NCBI RefSeq assembly: GCF_007830445.1
Contig: NZ_VLKR01000002.1
Location: forward strand, 1-64,000
Source of the DNA: Sphingobacterium siyangense
GTDB taxonomy: Bacteria > Bacteroidota > Bacteroidia > Sphingobacteriales > Sphingobacteriaceae
Reading direction: 5' to 3'
DNA length: 64,000 nt
The notes under the pieces were generated by a model. That model saw only the letters and a list, made by a program, of their open reading frames with translations. It was not told the DNA's origin and did no database searches. The translations under genes were made by a program, and so were the position numbers. Below, one piece after another: positions 7,924-16,350 of this stretch (position 1 is the first letter of the stretch; each line of letters opens with the position of its first letter).

Positions 7924-7950
7924 AAGGTATTACTGAAAAAGTAATACCTT
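7924..7950. terminator. Perfect 10-bp inverted repeat containing a -7 box
   Basis: AAGGTATTAC (7924-7933) and GTAATACCTT (7941-7950) flank a 7-nt loop TGAAAAA. It may terminate the DUF4199 transcript, but the T-run is short. The right arm also forms most of a TACCTTTG -7 box (7945-7952) for the next gene, so it could be an operator. Confidence 0.45.
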
Positions 7951-7952
7951 TG
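7945..7952 (+). promoter_or_regulatory. -7 element of glycosyltransferase genes
   Basis: TACCTTTG, exact TAnnTTTG, placed about 40 bp before the glycosyltransferase start and partly inside the inverted repeat 7924-7950. Confidence 0.5.
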
Positions 7953-7994
7953 TTGGTATTATAATACTACATTTTTAGCATGATTAACATTCAC

Positions 7995-8945
7995 ATGGAT
8001 ATTTCTGTTGTTGTTCCTTTATTTAATGAAGAAGAATCCTTACCCGAATTGACAGCTTGGATCGACCGTGTTATGGCGGCCAATCATTTTTCCTATGAAA
8101 TTATTTTAGTTGATGATGGGAGTAAAGATAATTCTTGGAAAGTTATTGAAGAGTTGAAGTTAAAGAACACGAATATTTCTGCGATAAAGTTCCGACGCAA
8201 CTATGGAAAATCTGCGGCTTTAAATGTAGGCTTTGCTGCTGCACAGGGCGATGTTGTTATTACAATGGATGCTGATCTACAGGATAGTCCAGATGAGATT
8301 CCTGAACTGTATGATCGGATCGTGAACAAGGGAGCGGATTTAGTATCGGGTTGGAAGCAAAAGCGCTATGATCCATTGACCAAAACAATCCCAACCAAAT
8401 TGTTTAATGGGGTAACAAGATCTATGTCTGGAATTCATAACCTGCATGATTTTAACTGTGGTCTTAAAGCTTATAAAAAAGATGTTGTTAAAAACATTGA
8501 GGTTTATGGCGAGATGCATCGTTATATACCCGTTATTGCGAAATGGGCTGGATTTACCAATATACAGGAACAGGTTGTACAGCATTACCCACGTAAATAC
8601 GGTACAACTAAATTTGGGCCGGGCCGTTTTGTGAAAGGCTTCTTGGATTTATTATCCATATTTTTTGTCGGCAAATTTGCGAAAAGACCGATGCACTTTT
8701 TTGGTGTTATGGGGGTGATTAGTTTTCTTGCAGGTTTATTTATCTCCATTTATCTGATTTGCCACAAACTCATGAGTATAGCTAGCGGTACACCATTTAG
8801 AGATATAACAGATCAACCATTATTTTTCTTTGCGCTGACAGCGATTATTTTGGGAACACAATTATTTCTGACAGGTTTCTTGGCAGAATTAGTCTCTAGA
8901 AGCAGCTCCGATCGGAATGATTATCAAATTGAGAAAGTCATCTAA
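7995..8945 (+). CDS. Family 2 glycosyltransferase (DPM1/GtrB-like)
   Basis: A membrane-anchored GT-A enzyme expected to move a sugar from a nucleotide sugar to a polyprenyl phosphate or similar acceptor. The catalytic domain begins with ISVVVPLFNEEESL and has the metal-binding DADLQDSPDEIPE and the RRNYGKSAALNVGFAAA segment. Two C-terminal membrane helices lie at about residues 228-250 and 268-295. An in-frame ATG at 7980 would add five residues; 7995 gives the usual family N-terminus. It is followed 6 bp later by a second glycosyltransferase. Confidence 0.88.
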   Translation: MDISVVVPLFNEEESLPELTAWIDRVMAANHFSYEIILVDDGSKDNSWKVIEELKLKNTNISAIKFRRNYGKSAALNVGFAAAQGDVVITMDADLQDSPDEIPELYDRIVNKGADLVSGWKQKRYDPLTKTIPTKLFNGVTRSMSGIHNLHDFNCGLKAYKKDVVKNIEVYGEMHRYIPVIAKWAGFTNIQEQVVQHYPRKYGTTKFGPGRFVKGFLDLLSIFFVGKFAKRPMHFFGVMGVISFLAGLFISIYLICHKLMSIASGTPFRDITDQPLFFFALTAIILGTQLFLTGFLAELVSRSSSDRNDYQIEKVI

Positions 8946-8951
8946 ATAATT

Positions 8952-10079
8952 ATGCGAATTGTGATTTTAGGATCCGCCTATCCATTGAGGGGAGGGGGGA
9001 TAGCGTCTTTTAATGAACGATTGGCATTCCATTTTCAGGAGTTAGGTCATGAAGTGGATATCTATTCCTTTAGTCTACAGTATCCCAATTTTCTTTTCCC
9101 TGGGAAGTCCCAATATTCAGATGAGCCTGCACCAACCGGTCTTCATATTAAAACAATAGTGAATTCTATTAATCCACTTAATTGGATAAAGGTTGGTAGG
9201 GAGCTTAGGAAGGCGAACTACGATTTGCTTATCGTGCGATTTTGGATGCCATTTTTTGGGCCTTGTTTGGGAACAATCCAGCGACAGGTTCGAAAAAATA
9301 AACATACTAAAATTGTATGTATCGCTGATAATATAATCCCTCATGAACAGCGCATAGGGGATAAGATGTTGATCCGCTACTTTTTGAAATCTGTTGATGC
9401 TTGTCTCACTATGAGTAAAAGTGTGCTGGCAGATCTGAAAATGTTAAGCCCCAAAATGCCAGCGGTATATACGCCGCATCCCCTCTACGATAACTATGGT
9501 GCGCATCAAAGTAAAAAGGAAGCACGTCGATTACTTAAGATTGCCGAAGAGGATAAAGTCGTATTGTTTTTTGGTTTTATTCGTCAATACAAGGGCTTAG
9601 ATATCTTGCTGGAAGCATTAGCTAATTCCAAGGTTCGCGATCTCGGTGTTAAATTATTGCTTGCCGGAGAATTTTATGGTGATCCTGCTCCCTATCTGGA
9701 GCTTATAAAAAAGTATAAACTCGAAGAGTTTATTTTTATGCATACCGATTTTATTCCAAATCAGGAGGTGGGACGTTATTTTTCAGCTGCGGATTGCGTT
9801 GTATTGCCTTATCGTAGCGCTACGCAGAGTGGAATCACCCAAGTTGCTTATCATTTTGATCTTCCCATGATTGTGAGTAATGTTGGGGGATTGCCGGAAT
9901 TGGTTCAAGATGGCTACGTTGGTTATGTTGTGGAACCTGATGCCTGTCAAATAGCCGACGGTATTTTTTCATTTTACCATTACAACAAAGAAGAGCAATT
10001 TAGAACGAATATTATCGATGAAAAAAGGAAATACAGCTGGGATACTTTTGGCAATGAACTTCTTAAGTTGGCGCGTTGA
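8952..10079 (+). CDS. Family 4 glycosyltransferase
   Basis: 375 aa with the GT-B layout. The N-terminal domain has the glycine-rich PLRGGGIASFNERLA loop. The C-terminal donor-binding domain contains VVLFFGFIRQYKGLDILLEA and the sugar-nucleotide site PYRSATQSGITQVA followed by NVGGLPELV. It lies 6 bp downstream of the GT2 gene, so the pair probably acts on one surface glycan or glycolipid. The acceptor cannot be inferred. Confidence 0.87.
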   Translation: MRIVILGSAYPLRGGGIASFNERLAFHFQELGHEVDIYSFSLQYPNFLFPGKSQYSDEPAPTGLHIKTIVNSINPLNWIKVGRELRKANYDLLIVRFWMPFFGPCLGTIQRQVRKNKHTKIVCIADNIIPHEQRIGDKMLIRYFLKSVDACLTMSKSVLADLKMLSPKMPAVYTPHPLYDNYGAHQSKKEARRLLKIAEEDKVVLFFGFIRQYKGLDILLEALANSKVRDLGVKLLLAGEFYGDPAPYLELIKKYKLEEFIFMHTDFIPNQEVGRYFSAADCVVLPYRSATQSGITQVAYHFDLPMIVSNVGGLPELVQDGYVGYVVEPDACQIADGIFSFYHYNKEEQFRTNIIDEKRKYSWDTFGNELLKLAR

Positions 10080-10097
10080 TGAGTAGCAGTGATTTTA

Positions 10098-10129
10098 TTT
10101 GTATATAAAATCAAATTTATCTAAGTTTG
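10098..10129 (+). promoter_or_regulatory. Promoter of the 10167 operon
   Basis: TTTG (10098-10101) and TAAGTTTG (10122-10129) are 20 bp apart, a good -33/-7 pair. A 9-bp hairpin (10090-10098 with 10105-10113) overlaps the -33 and may end the upstream glycosyltransferase transcript. A clear Shine-Dalgarno-like AAGGAAGGAG lies at 10151-10160. Confidence 0.65.
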
Positions 10130-10166
10130 GAAGACTGAGGTAGAAATTTAAAAGGAAGGAGAGATT

Positions 10167-10439
10167 TTGTTGCCGTTTACACAAAGCAGTTTAACTAAGT
10201 TAGAAGAGTTTTTTAAGGAGCAAGGGTATAAAGTTAGATACGAGAAAGGTTCATTCCGCACAGGCGCTTGTATGTTGCAGACGACAAAAGTTGTAGTAGT
10301 CAATAAGTTTTCGAATCTTGAAATAAAAATCCAGTCATTGTGGAACATATTATTGGATATTGAAATTGATTCGGAGGCCATTTCTGAAAAACTTCTTCCG
10401 ATTTATGAAGAAATATTGAAATCAAAAATTGTAGCTTGA
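10167..10439 (+). CDS. Small conserved hypothetical protein, TTG start
   Basis: 90 aa, basic, alpha/beta-looking, with the memorable segment KVRYEKGSFRTGACMLQTTKVVVVNKF. I recall similar short proteins in other Bacteroidota, but no function. There is no ATG near the start; TTG 10167 lies 6 nt after a strong AAGGAAGGAG, and a promoter sits just upstream. The stop TGA overlaps the TTG start of the next gene, so the two are translationally coupled. It may be a partner of the metallo-hydrolase. Confidence 0.75.
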   Translation: MLPFTQSSLTKLEEFFKEQGYKVRYEKGSFRTGACMLQTTKVVVVNKFSNLEIKIQSLWNILLDIEIDSEAISEKLLPIYEEILKSKIVA

Positions 10440-11203
10440 GAATAACATTTTTAGGAACCGGAACATCACAAGGGGTGCCTGTAATAGCATGCCAATGTCA
10501 GGTCTGTCAATCTGAAGACAGACGTGATAAGAGGTTACGTTCTTCTATTCTTATTGAATACAATCAACATACATTGGTTGTGGATACTGGCCCAGACTTT
10601 AGGTATCAGATGTTGCGCGAGAAAGTTATGCATTTGGATGCGGTGTTAATGACACACTCACATAAAGACCATATTGCTGGTTTAGATGACGTAAGGGCAT
10701 TTAATTATCAGCAGCATAGCTCAATTTCTATTTACGGTACAGCAGCTCTCCATGAAGCGCTCAGACGAGAATTTTATTATGCGTTTACAGAAGTTAAATA
10801 TCCCGGAGCTCCGCGGTTGGATTTGGAAGAGATAAAGGCCGGTGTACCCTTGTCTTTATTTGGAAAAGAAATTATGCCTATTGAGGTTCTCCATTATAAA
10901 ATGCCAGTCTTGGGTTTTAGGATCGGAGATTTCGCCTACATTACTGATGCGAAATTTATCAGCGCAGAATCACGGAAATTATTGGAAGGAGTAAAGATTC
11001 TTGTGGTAAATGCTTTGCAAAAGGAATCTCATATTTCACATTTAACATTGGATGAGGCGATTGAATTTGCCTATGATATTCATGCCGATAAAACCTATTT
11101 TACACATATAGGGCATCGAATGGGACTGCATGAAGCTGTTTCCAGAGAATTGCCCGAAAACATGTTTTTAGCCTACGATAGATTACAGCTTGAAATTAGC
11201 TAA
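10436..11203 (+). CDS. MBL-fold metallo-hydrolase (PhnP-like)
   Basis: 255-aa metallo-beta-lactamase-fold hydrolase. It begins ITFLGTGTSQGVPV, has a CQCQVC cysteine cluster like PhnP-type enzymes, the HSHKDH metal motif near residue 74, and a conserved TDAKF segment carrying a further metal ligand. PhnP-type members cleave phosphodiesters such as cyclic ribose phosphates, but the substrate here is not determined. The start is TTG inside the upstream stop (TTGA), unusual because both genes of this operon start with TTG. Confidence 0.85.
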   Translation: MRITFLGTGTSQGVPVIACQCQVCQSEDRRDKRLRSSILIEYNQHTLVVDTGPDFRYQMLREKVMHLDAVLMTHSHKDHIAGLDDVRAFNYQQHSSISIYGTAALHEALRREFYYAFTEVKYPGAPRLDLEEIKAGVPLSLFGKEIMPIEVLHYKMPVLGFRIGDFAYITDAKFISAESRKLLEGVKILVVNALQKESHISHLTLDEAIEFAYDIHADKTYFTHIGHRMGLHEAVSRELPENMFLAYDRLQLEIS

Positions 11204-11282
11204 TCCATTTAAAATAAAACTATAGTTCTTTTTTCGTTGTTATACCTATAAAAAATAGATTTAGGTATTAAATTATAAAGAA

Positions 11283-11438
11283 ATGGGAAATTTACTGTAT
11301 ATCATCGCCGTTATCTTAGTTATCATTTGGGCGATAAGTTTTTTTGGAGGTTATGCGGCTGGCAATAACATTATCCACATCCTTTTGGTCATTGCTATTA
11401 TTGTGGTTTTATTGCGCGTTATTCGTGGCAATGCTTAA
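11283..11438 (+). CDS. lmo0937-type small membrane protein
   Basis: 51 aa: MGNLLYIIAVILVIIWAI, a glycine-rich turn (FFGGYAAGNNIIH), then a second hydrophobic helix ending VLLRVIRGNA. This is the pattern of the lmo0937 family of very short two-helix membrane proteins, often linked to stress or envelope conditions, with no proven function. It ends 4 bp before the convergent ispD stop. Confidence 0.85.
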   Translation: MGNLLYIIAVILVIIWAISFFGGYAAGNNIIHILLVIAIIVVLLRVIRGNA

Positions 11439-11442
11439 TCCA

Positions 11443-12126
11443 TTAAATCAAATTCAGATAGAACTGGGCAATTTGTAAGTCTTGAGGGTAGGTGATTTTT
11501 ATATTTCTGGAGTCACCTTCAATGATAGCGATACGCTTGCCCATTTTCTCTACCACCGACGCATCATCTGTAAAAAGGGGATCTTCGGCTTGCTGATAGG
11601 ACTTTAGAAGCAATTCTCCATGAAAAACCTGTGGAGTTTGTACTAACCAGGTATGATTTCTATCAACAGCAGAGTTGGATGTGGTGTCTCCCATCCGAAC
11701 TGATTCAATGCTCTTTTGTGCTAAGACAATTGCCTGATGATCATACGCCCCCTGGAAGGCTTTTTTAATAAGAGCTTCAGTGATGATAGGCCGAGCTCCG
11801 TCGTGCACCGCAATATAGTCTTTTGGACCGATATCAAAATTTTGCTGAATGTAATCTATTCCGTTCCTTACACTTTCGAAGCGGGTTTGTCCGCCAAAAG
11901 CGATATGTATAGGGCGATCAAACTGATGCTTCAAACACAGTTCGGTCCAAAAACTTTCCATTGGCTCGCTGATGACCAAAATAACTTCCGAAATGGTTTC
12001 TGACTGGCAAAATCGATTAATTGTATGCATAACAATCGGCAGTCCATTTAAGTCAAGAAACTGCTTTGGAAGATCGCTATTCATTCTGTTTCCGGTTCCG
12101 GCAGCAACGATAATTACAAAGTTCAT
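11443..12126 (-). CDS. ispD: IspD, MEP cytidylyltransferase
   Basis: Third-step enzyme of the MEP isoprenoid pathway, joining CTP and 2-C-methyl-D-erythritol 4-phosphate in the cytoplasm. 227 aa with the nucleotide-binding loop VAAGTGNRMNSDLPKQF, the HDGARP motif near residue 107, QTPQVF, and TDDASVVEKMG near the C-terminus. Family length is normal. It reads away from a hairpin that ends queA and converges with the lmo0937-type gene. Confidence 0.95.
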   Translation of the reverse strand: MNFVIIVAAGTGNRMNSDLPKQFLDLNGLPIVMHTINRFCQSETISEVILVISEPMESFWTELCLKHQFDRPIHIAFGGQTRFESVRNGIDYIQQNFDIGPKDYIAVHDGARPIITEALIKKAFQGAYDHQAIVLAQKSIESVRMGDTTSNSAVDRNHTWLVQTPQVFHGELLLKSYQQAEDPLFTDDASVVEKMGKRIAIIEGDSRNIKITYPQDLQIAQFYLNLI

Positions 12127-12150
12127 GTTGTTATTGAAAGGTTACTATTT

Positions 12151-12189
12151 AAAAAAACGTGGATAGTTTAAGGCTATCCACGTTTTTTT
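12151..12189 (-). terminator. Terminator of queA
   Basis: A 16-bp perfect stem: 12151-12166 with 12174-12189 around a 7-nt loop. Seven A on one side and seven T on the other make it usable in both directions. It separates queA from ispD. Confidence 0.88.
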
Positions 12190-12212
12190 ATTTTATCTTT
12201 TAAGCCACATCG

Positions 12213-13262
12213 TTAAACGATTAACATAGCGTCGCCATAGCTGTAGAATCTATACTTTTCTTTTACAGCAACTTCATAGGCATTCATCACATTTTCGTAG
12301 CCTGCAAACGCAGCAATCATTACTAAAAGTGTGGATTCTGGTGTATGGAAGTTTGTAATCATTGAGTTTGCAATACTGAAATCGTAAGGAGGATAGATGA
12401 ACTTACTCGTCCAGTCAGACGCCGCTTTTAAGTGGTGATCTGCAGAAACAGAAGATTCTATTGCACGCATAGAAGTCGTTCCTACAGCACACACGCGACG
12501 TTTGTTGTCGATTGCTCTATTGACAACGCGTGCAGCTTCATCAGTGATGATGAACTGTTCCGAATCCATTTTATGTTTGGTTAAATCTTCGACTTCAACG
12601 GTACGGAAAGTTCCAAGACCAACGTGAAGAGTAACCTCTGCAAAATCAACACCTTTTAGTTCCAGACGTTTCATTAACTCTCTTGAGAAGTGAAGTCCAG
12701 CTGTAGGAGCAGCAACAGCACCTTCATTTTTTGCGTAGATCGTTTGGTAACGGAATTTATCTTCCGGCGTGGCTTTACGTTTGATGTATTTAGGAAGCGG
12801 AGTTTCACCTAAGATTTCAATATTACGGCGGAACTCTTCATCGGTACCATCAAATAAAAATCTAATTGTACGGCCACGAGAAGTTGTATTGTCAACCACT
12901 TCGGCAACCAATAAGTCATCATCACCGAAATATAATTTGTTGCCTACACGAATTTTACGCGCAGGATCTACCAACACATCCCAAAGACGAAGCTCATTGT
13001 TCAATTCACGCAACAAGAAAACTTCAATCGTAGCTCCAGTTTTTTCTTTATTACCGTAAAGGCGGGCTGGAAAAACTTTAGTATTGTTTAAGATCATGAC
13101 ATCTTTGTCATCGAAATAATCCAATACATCTTTGAAAATTTTGTGTTCAATTTTACCAGTATCTCTATGTAGGACCATCAAGCGTGATTCGTCACGATTT
13201 TCAGAAGGTTCAGAAGCAAGTAATGATTCTGGTAAGTTGAATTTAAATTGAGATAACTTCAT
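12213..13262 (-). CDS. queA: QueA, tRNA ribosyltransferase-isomerase
   Basis: Transfers and rearranges the ribosyl part of SAM onto 7-aminomethyl-7-deazaguanine in tRNA, giving epoxyqueuosine. 349 aa, the normal length, with the family markers [32 protein letters not shown] and [17 protein letters not shown]. queE, an early enzyme of the same queuosine pathway, is at 22 kb. A TAACTTTG box lies about 75 bp upstream of the ATG. Confidence 0.96.
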   Translation of the reverse strand: MKLSQFKFNLPESLLASEPSENRDESRLMVLHRDTGKIEHKIFKDVLDYFDDKDVMILNNTKVFPARLYGNKEKTGATIEVFLLRELNNELRLWDVLVDPARKIRVGNKLYFGDDDLLVAEVVDNTTSRGRTIRFLFDGTDEEFRRNIEILGETPLPKYIKRKATPEDKFRYQTIYAKNEGAVAAPTAGLHFSRELMKRLELKGVDFAEVTLHVGLGTFRTVEVEDLTKHKMDSEQFIITDEAARVVNRAIDNKRRVCAVGTTSMRAIESSVSADHHLKAASDWTSKFIYPPYDFSIANSMITNFHTPESTLLVMIAAFAGYENVMNAYEVAVKEKYRFYSYGDAMLIV

Positions 13263-13337
13263 CTTTAATGATATATATTTTAATGTCTGCCTTTCAGTGC
13301 ATTACAGTGCACCAAATACTAGGTTGCAAAAAGCATA

Positions 13338-13345
13338 CAAAGTTA
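13338..13345 (-). promoter_or_regulatory. -7 element of queA
   Basis: TAACTTTG on the minus strand, exact TAnnTTTG, giving a leader of about 70 nt. No convincing -33 TTG, and no preQ1 aptamer was recognised in the leader. Confidence 0.5.
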
Positions 13346-13446
13346 TAACTTTTTCGGGTATAGAAAGGGCTTATTTCTAATTTATGTATATATTTTTAAC
13401 GATTTTGACATTAAATCAAAACTATATTGTATTTTAGAATACAATT

Positions 13447-14691
13447 ATGCTATTTTTTAGATTGATATTGGAGAGTTGTCAGTTTGCTTTTTCGGCATTA
13501 AAAGACAATCGTACTCGCACCTTACTATCGCTGTTGGGTGTGACCATCGGTATTTTTACGATTATTGGTGTATTTTCTGCGGTAGATACCCTACGGAATA
13601 ATATAGAGGAATCAGTAAAGAAGATCGGTAGCAAAACACTTTATATTGAGAAATGGCCCTGGGATGGAGGTCCAAATTTCCCTTGGTGGAAATACTTGAA
13701 TAGACCTGAACCTACATACAATAATTACCTGGATTTGAAGAGTCGGATGACGACAGCCGAGTATATGGCGTATATGATCAATATTGGTAATACGACTATA
13801 AAATATAAGAATAATTCGGCCCAAGGCTCATCGGTCAATGCAGCGACCTATGAGAACCTGTACATTCAAAATTTGAATATTGTGGATGGTCGTTACTTTG
13901 CTGAAAGCGAGTCGAGGGGTGGAGCTCTTGTAACTGTGTTGGGAGCAAATATTGCGGAAGGGCTTTTTCCTAATGAGGAACCTGTTGGCAAATATATTAA
14001 TATGTTAGGCCGAAAAATTCAGGTTATCGGTGTATTAAAGAAAGAAGGAAATGGTGTATTGATCAATACCTCCCCCGATGATACCGCCTTTATTCCATTT
14101 GAGCTTGCGAGAAATTTGGTCAACTATGATAATTTCTCACCGAGCATAGCGATGGTTATTAAATCGAACTATACGCTTGGCGAGGCGGAGAGCGAAGCGA
14201 AGACACTCATGCGTTCGATTCGTCGTATATCGCCACAACGGGAGGAAAACTTTTCCATTAACCAGACAACAATGATTACAGGTGCGCTGGATCAGCTTTT
14301 TGGGATAATTAATCTTGCGGGTTTTTCAATCGGTATTTTTTCGATTTTGGTTGGTGGCTTCGGTATTGCCAATATCATGTTTGTCAGTGTCAAAGAGCGT
14401 ACACATATCATCGGAATCCAGAAAGCGCTGGGGGCTAAAAATTTCTTTATTCTTTCACAATTTTTAGTTGAGTCTATCGTACTATGTTTGTTGGGGGGAG
14501 GGATAGGCCTCGTTGTTGTTTATTTTTTGGCGTTTCTAGTGCAAGCTGCAACTGGCGTTGCTATTGTCGTAAGTTTAAAAATGGTTATGCTTACCGTTTC
14601 GCTTTCGACGTTTATTGGTCTCATATCAGGTATTGTTCCGGCCCTAATGGCTTCTCGATTGGATCCGGTAGAAGCGATCCGGAGTAAATAG
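13447..14691 (+). CDS. MacB/FtsX-type ABC transporter permease
   Basis: 414-aa permease with one N-terminal helix after KDNRTRTLLSLLGVTIGIFTIIG, a large periplasmic MacB-like domain (about 50-285), and three C-terminal helices of the FtsX domain (GIANIMFVSVKERTHIIGIQKALGA). This is the MacB topology for export or mechanotransmission. No ATP-binding subunit is next to it, so its ATPase is encoded elsewhere. An 8-bp palindrome (13426-13445) abuts the start codon. Confidence 0.9.
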   Translation: MLFFRLILESCQFAFSALKDNRTRTLLSLLGVTIGIFTIIGVFSAVDTLRNNIEESVKKIGSKTLYIEKWPWDGGPNFPWWKYLNRPEPTYNNYLDLKSRMTTAEYMAYMINIGNTTIKYKNNSAQGSSVNAATYENLYIQNLNIVDGRYFAESESRGGALVTVLGANIAEGLFPNEEPVGKYINMLGRKIQVIGVLKKEGNGVLINTSPDDTAFIPFELARNLVNYDNFSPSIAMVIKSNYTLGEAESEAKTLMRSIRRISPQREENFSINQTTMITGALDQLFGIINLAGFSIGIFSILVGGFGIANIMFVSVKERTHIIGIQKALGAKNFFILSQFLVESIVLCLLGGGIGLVVVYFLAFLVQAATGVAIVVSLKMVMLTVSLSTFIGLISGIVPALMASRLDPVEAIRSK

Positions 14692-14699
14692 AAAGCGAT

Positions 14700-15341
14700 A
14701 TGTTTAAAAAAGCTCAATTTTCGATATTGCAAGGATTTTGGCTTTTAATTTTTGCCTATAGCTGTATGCTGATGGCTGAAATCACACTTCGCTATCGTGG
14801 GTTCTCACTCGATGCGAATTTCCTGATGATTAAACAAACGGAAATTGAAGAACTTTGGTGGTATCGCTACGTATTTTATGTCCATGTCTGCACAGCTATC
14901 TTTGCCTTGCCTGCCGGCTTTACGCAGTTTAATACTTATCTATTGAATAAATATCCGCGAGTCCATCGAAGTATCGGGTATTTGTATGTATTCGCCATTT
15001 TGGTTTTTGCCGCTCCTTCAGGTTTGCTTATTGGATCCGTGGCAAATGGCGGGTTAACCTCTATTATTGCATTTGAATTATTGGGGCTTGGATGGTTTTA
15101 TTTCACCTGGCGGGCAGTTCGTTTGGCGAGTCAGCGAAAATTTGATAAACACCGTGATTTTATGATCCGTAGTTTTGCCTTAACCTGTTCTGCACTTACC
15201 CTACGTTTTTGGAAGCTTGCTTTAGTATACCTGTTTCAGCCTAATCCGATGGATCTCTATCAAATTATTGCCTGGTTGGGGTGGGTCCCTAATTTGTTGT
15301 TGGCGGAATTTATTATTTATCAAAAAAATCATAAATTATGA
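14700..15341 (+). CDS. DUF2306-type membrane protein
   Basis: 213 aa with about six membrane helices. His and Arg residues at helix ends (YVHVCTAIFALPAG, RVHRSIGYLYV, KFDKHRDFMIRSFAL) match the DUF2306 family, thought to resemble heme or redox membrane proteins though unproven. It starts 8 bp after the ABC permease and its stop overlaps the next ATG (ATGA), so three genes form one operon. Confidence 0.8.
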   Translation: MFKKAQFSILQGFWLLIFAYSCMLMAEITLRYRGFSLDANFLMIKQTEIEELWWYRYVFYVHVCTAIFALPAGFTQFNTYLLNKYPRVHRSIGYLYVFAILVFAAPSGLLIGSVANGGLTSIIAFELLGLGWFYFTWRAVRLASQRKFDKHRDFMIRSFALTCSALTLRFWKLALVYLFQPNPMDLYQIIAWLGWVPNLLLAEFIIYQKNHKL

Positions 15342-16252
15342 GGAAGAACCTTTGTTTAATGTTAATGCTTGGAGCAATCCTTGGTTGTAAGGACGGGAAA
15401 AGCAAAAAGAATGAAGCCACCGAAACAAAAGATACTGTTGTGGCCGAAGCTGAGGCACATCAGGAACTTTATGGCAATTGGGTGGGCGAATTTGTTGTGG
15501 ATGAAAGTACTCTTGAGGAAGGAGAAGGGCTGCCCACAACAGATTATTCTCCGAAGATAAATTTGACCATAAAAAAAATTACGGATAAGGGTAATATCTT
15601 CGGACAGAATGTTGTCAAAGGAAATCTGCGCTCTTTTGTGGGGAAATTGGAGGAAAATGGTGCCGATATTCGGTTATTATTGGATGAACCCGGCGACAAA
15701 AAGTCCGACGGGCGATTTGAAATTAAGCTTAATCACGATACCTTAATAGGCAATTGGACCGCATATGACCAAGGGGTAAAGATTAAAAAGCGAAGCTTTA
15801 AATTGTTGAAAAAGCAGTTCGCCTATAATCCAAATCTGATGCTAAAAAATCAGGATGGAGAAGACGGAACTTTGGTCGACTGGATTAACGAAAAAAGAAA
15901 GGAGGAAACTGATGTGGATGGAGATTCAACTTATACTTACATTATTCAATACTATCGATCGGCATCCCCTGCGGTCTTTACTGTAAATGCATCTAAACAA
16001 AAGTTGACGGAGAAAGACCTTAAAAACCTCAAGAAATTAGATCTGGAGATTATTCGGAATACGATTTTTGCCCGACATGGCTATGCGTTTACCAAACCTA
16101 GCATTCGCCAGTTTTTTGAACCTGTAGATTGGTATGTGCCTATTTCAAAAGATGTGTCTGCAGACTTAAGCCCCTTAGAAAAAGATAATATAGCTTTGCT
16201 GACTAGATTTGAAAAATATGCAACGGATAATTATGACACCTTCGGAAGGTAA
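15338..16252 (+). CDS. YARHG-domain lipoprotein
   Basis: 304 aa. A lipoprotein signal peptide (MRKNLCLMLMLGAILGCKDG) gives a lipidated Cys near residue 17. The middle is a beta-rich domain starting LYGNWVGEFV. The C-terminus (about 230-300) is a YARHG domain: IRNTIFARHGYAF, then WYVPISKD. YARHG domains occur in envelope proteins and may bind cell wall, which is not established. Translation is coupled to the DUF2306 gene by a 4-bp overlap. It ends before a strong bidirectional terminator. Confidence 0.85.
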   Translation: MRKNLCLMLMLGAILGCKDGKSKKNEATETKDTVVAEAEAHQELYGNWVGEFVVDESTLEEGEGLPTTDYSPKINLTIKKITDKGNIFGQNVVKGNLRSFVGKLEENGADIRLLLDEPGDKKSDGRFEIKLNHDTLIGNWTAYDQGVKIKKRSFKLLKKQFAYNPNLMLKNQDGEDGTLVDWINEKRKEETDVDGDSTYTYIIQYYRSASPAVFTVNASKQKLTEKDLKNLKKLDLEIIRNTIFARHGYAFTKPSIRQFFEPVDWYVPISKDVSADLSPLEKDNIALLTRFEKYATDNYDTFGR

Positions 16253-16289
16253 TGCAGTCAACATTAGTCATGAATATTCGAAAGATCAG

Positions 16290-16332
16290 TATCACACAAA
16301 AGGCTTTACATCGTAAAGCCTTTTGTGTGATA
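16290..16332. terminator. 19-bp perfect bidirectional terminator
   Basis: Arms 16290-16308 and 16314-16332 are perfectly complementary around a 5-nt loop. It lies between the convergent YARHG lipoprotein gene and hisD. Internal A4/T4 tracts rather than a terminal T-run. Confidence 0.8.
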
Positions 16333-16350
16333 TCAAGAGTTTATGTTTTA

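Noticed and set aside
13263..13337. queA leader considered for a preQ1 riboswitch
   Set aside because: No match to preQ1-I or preQ1-II core sequences could be seen.
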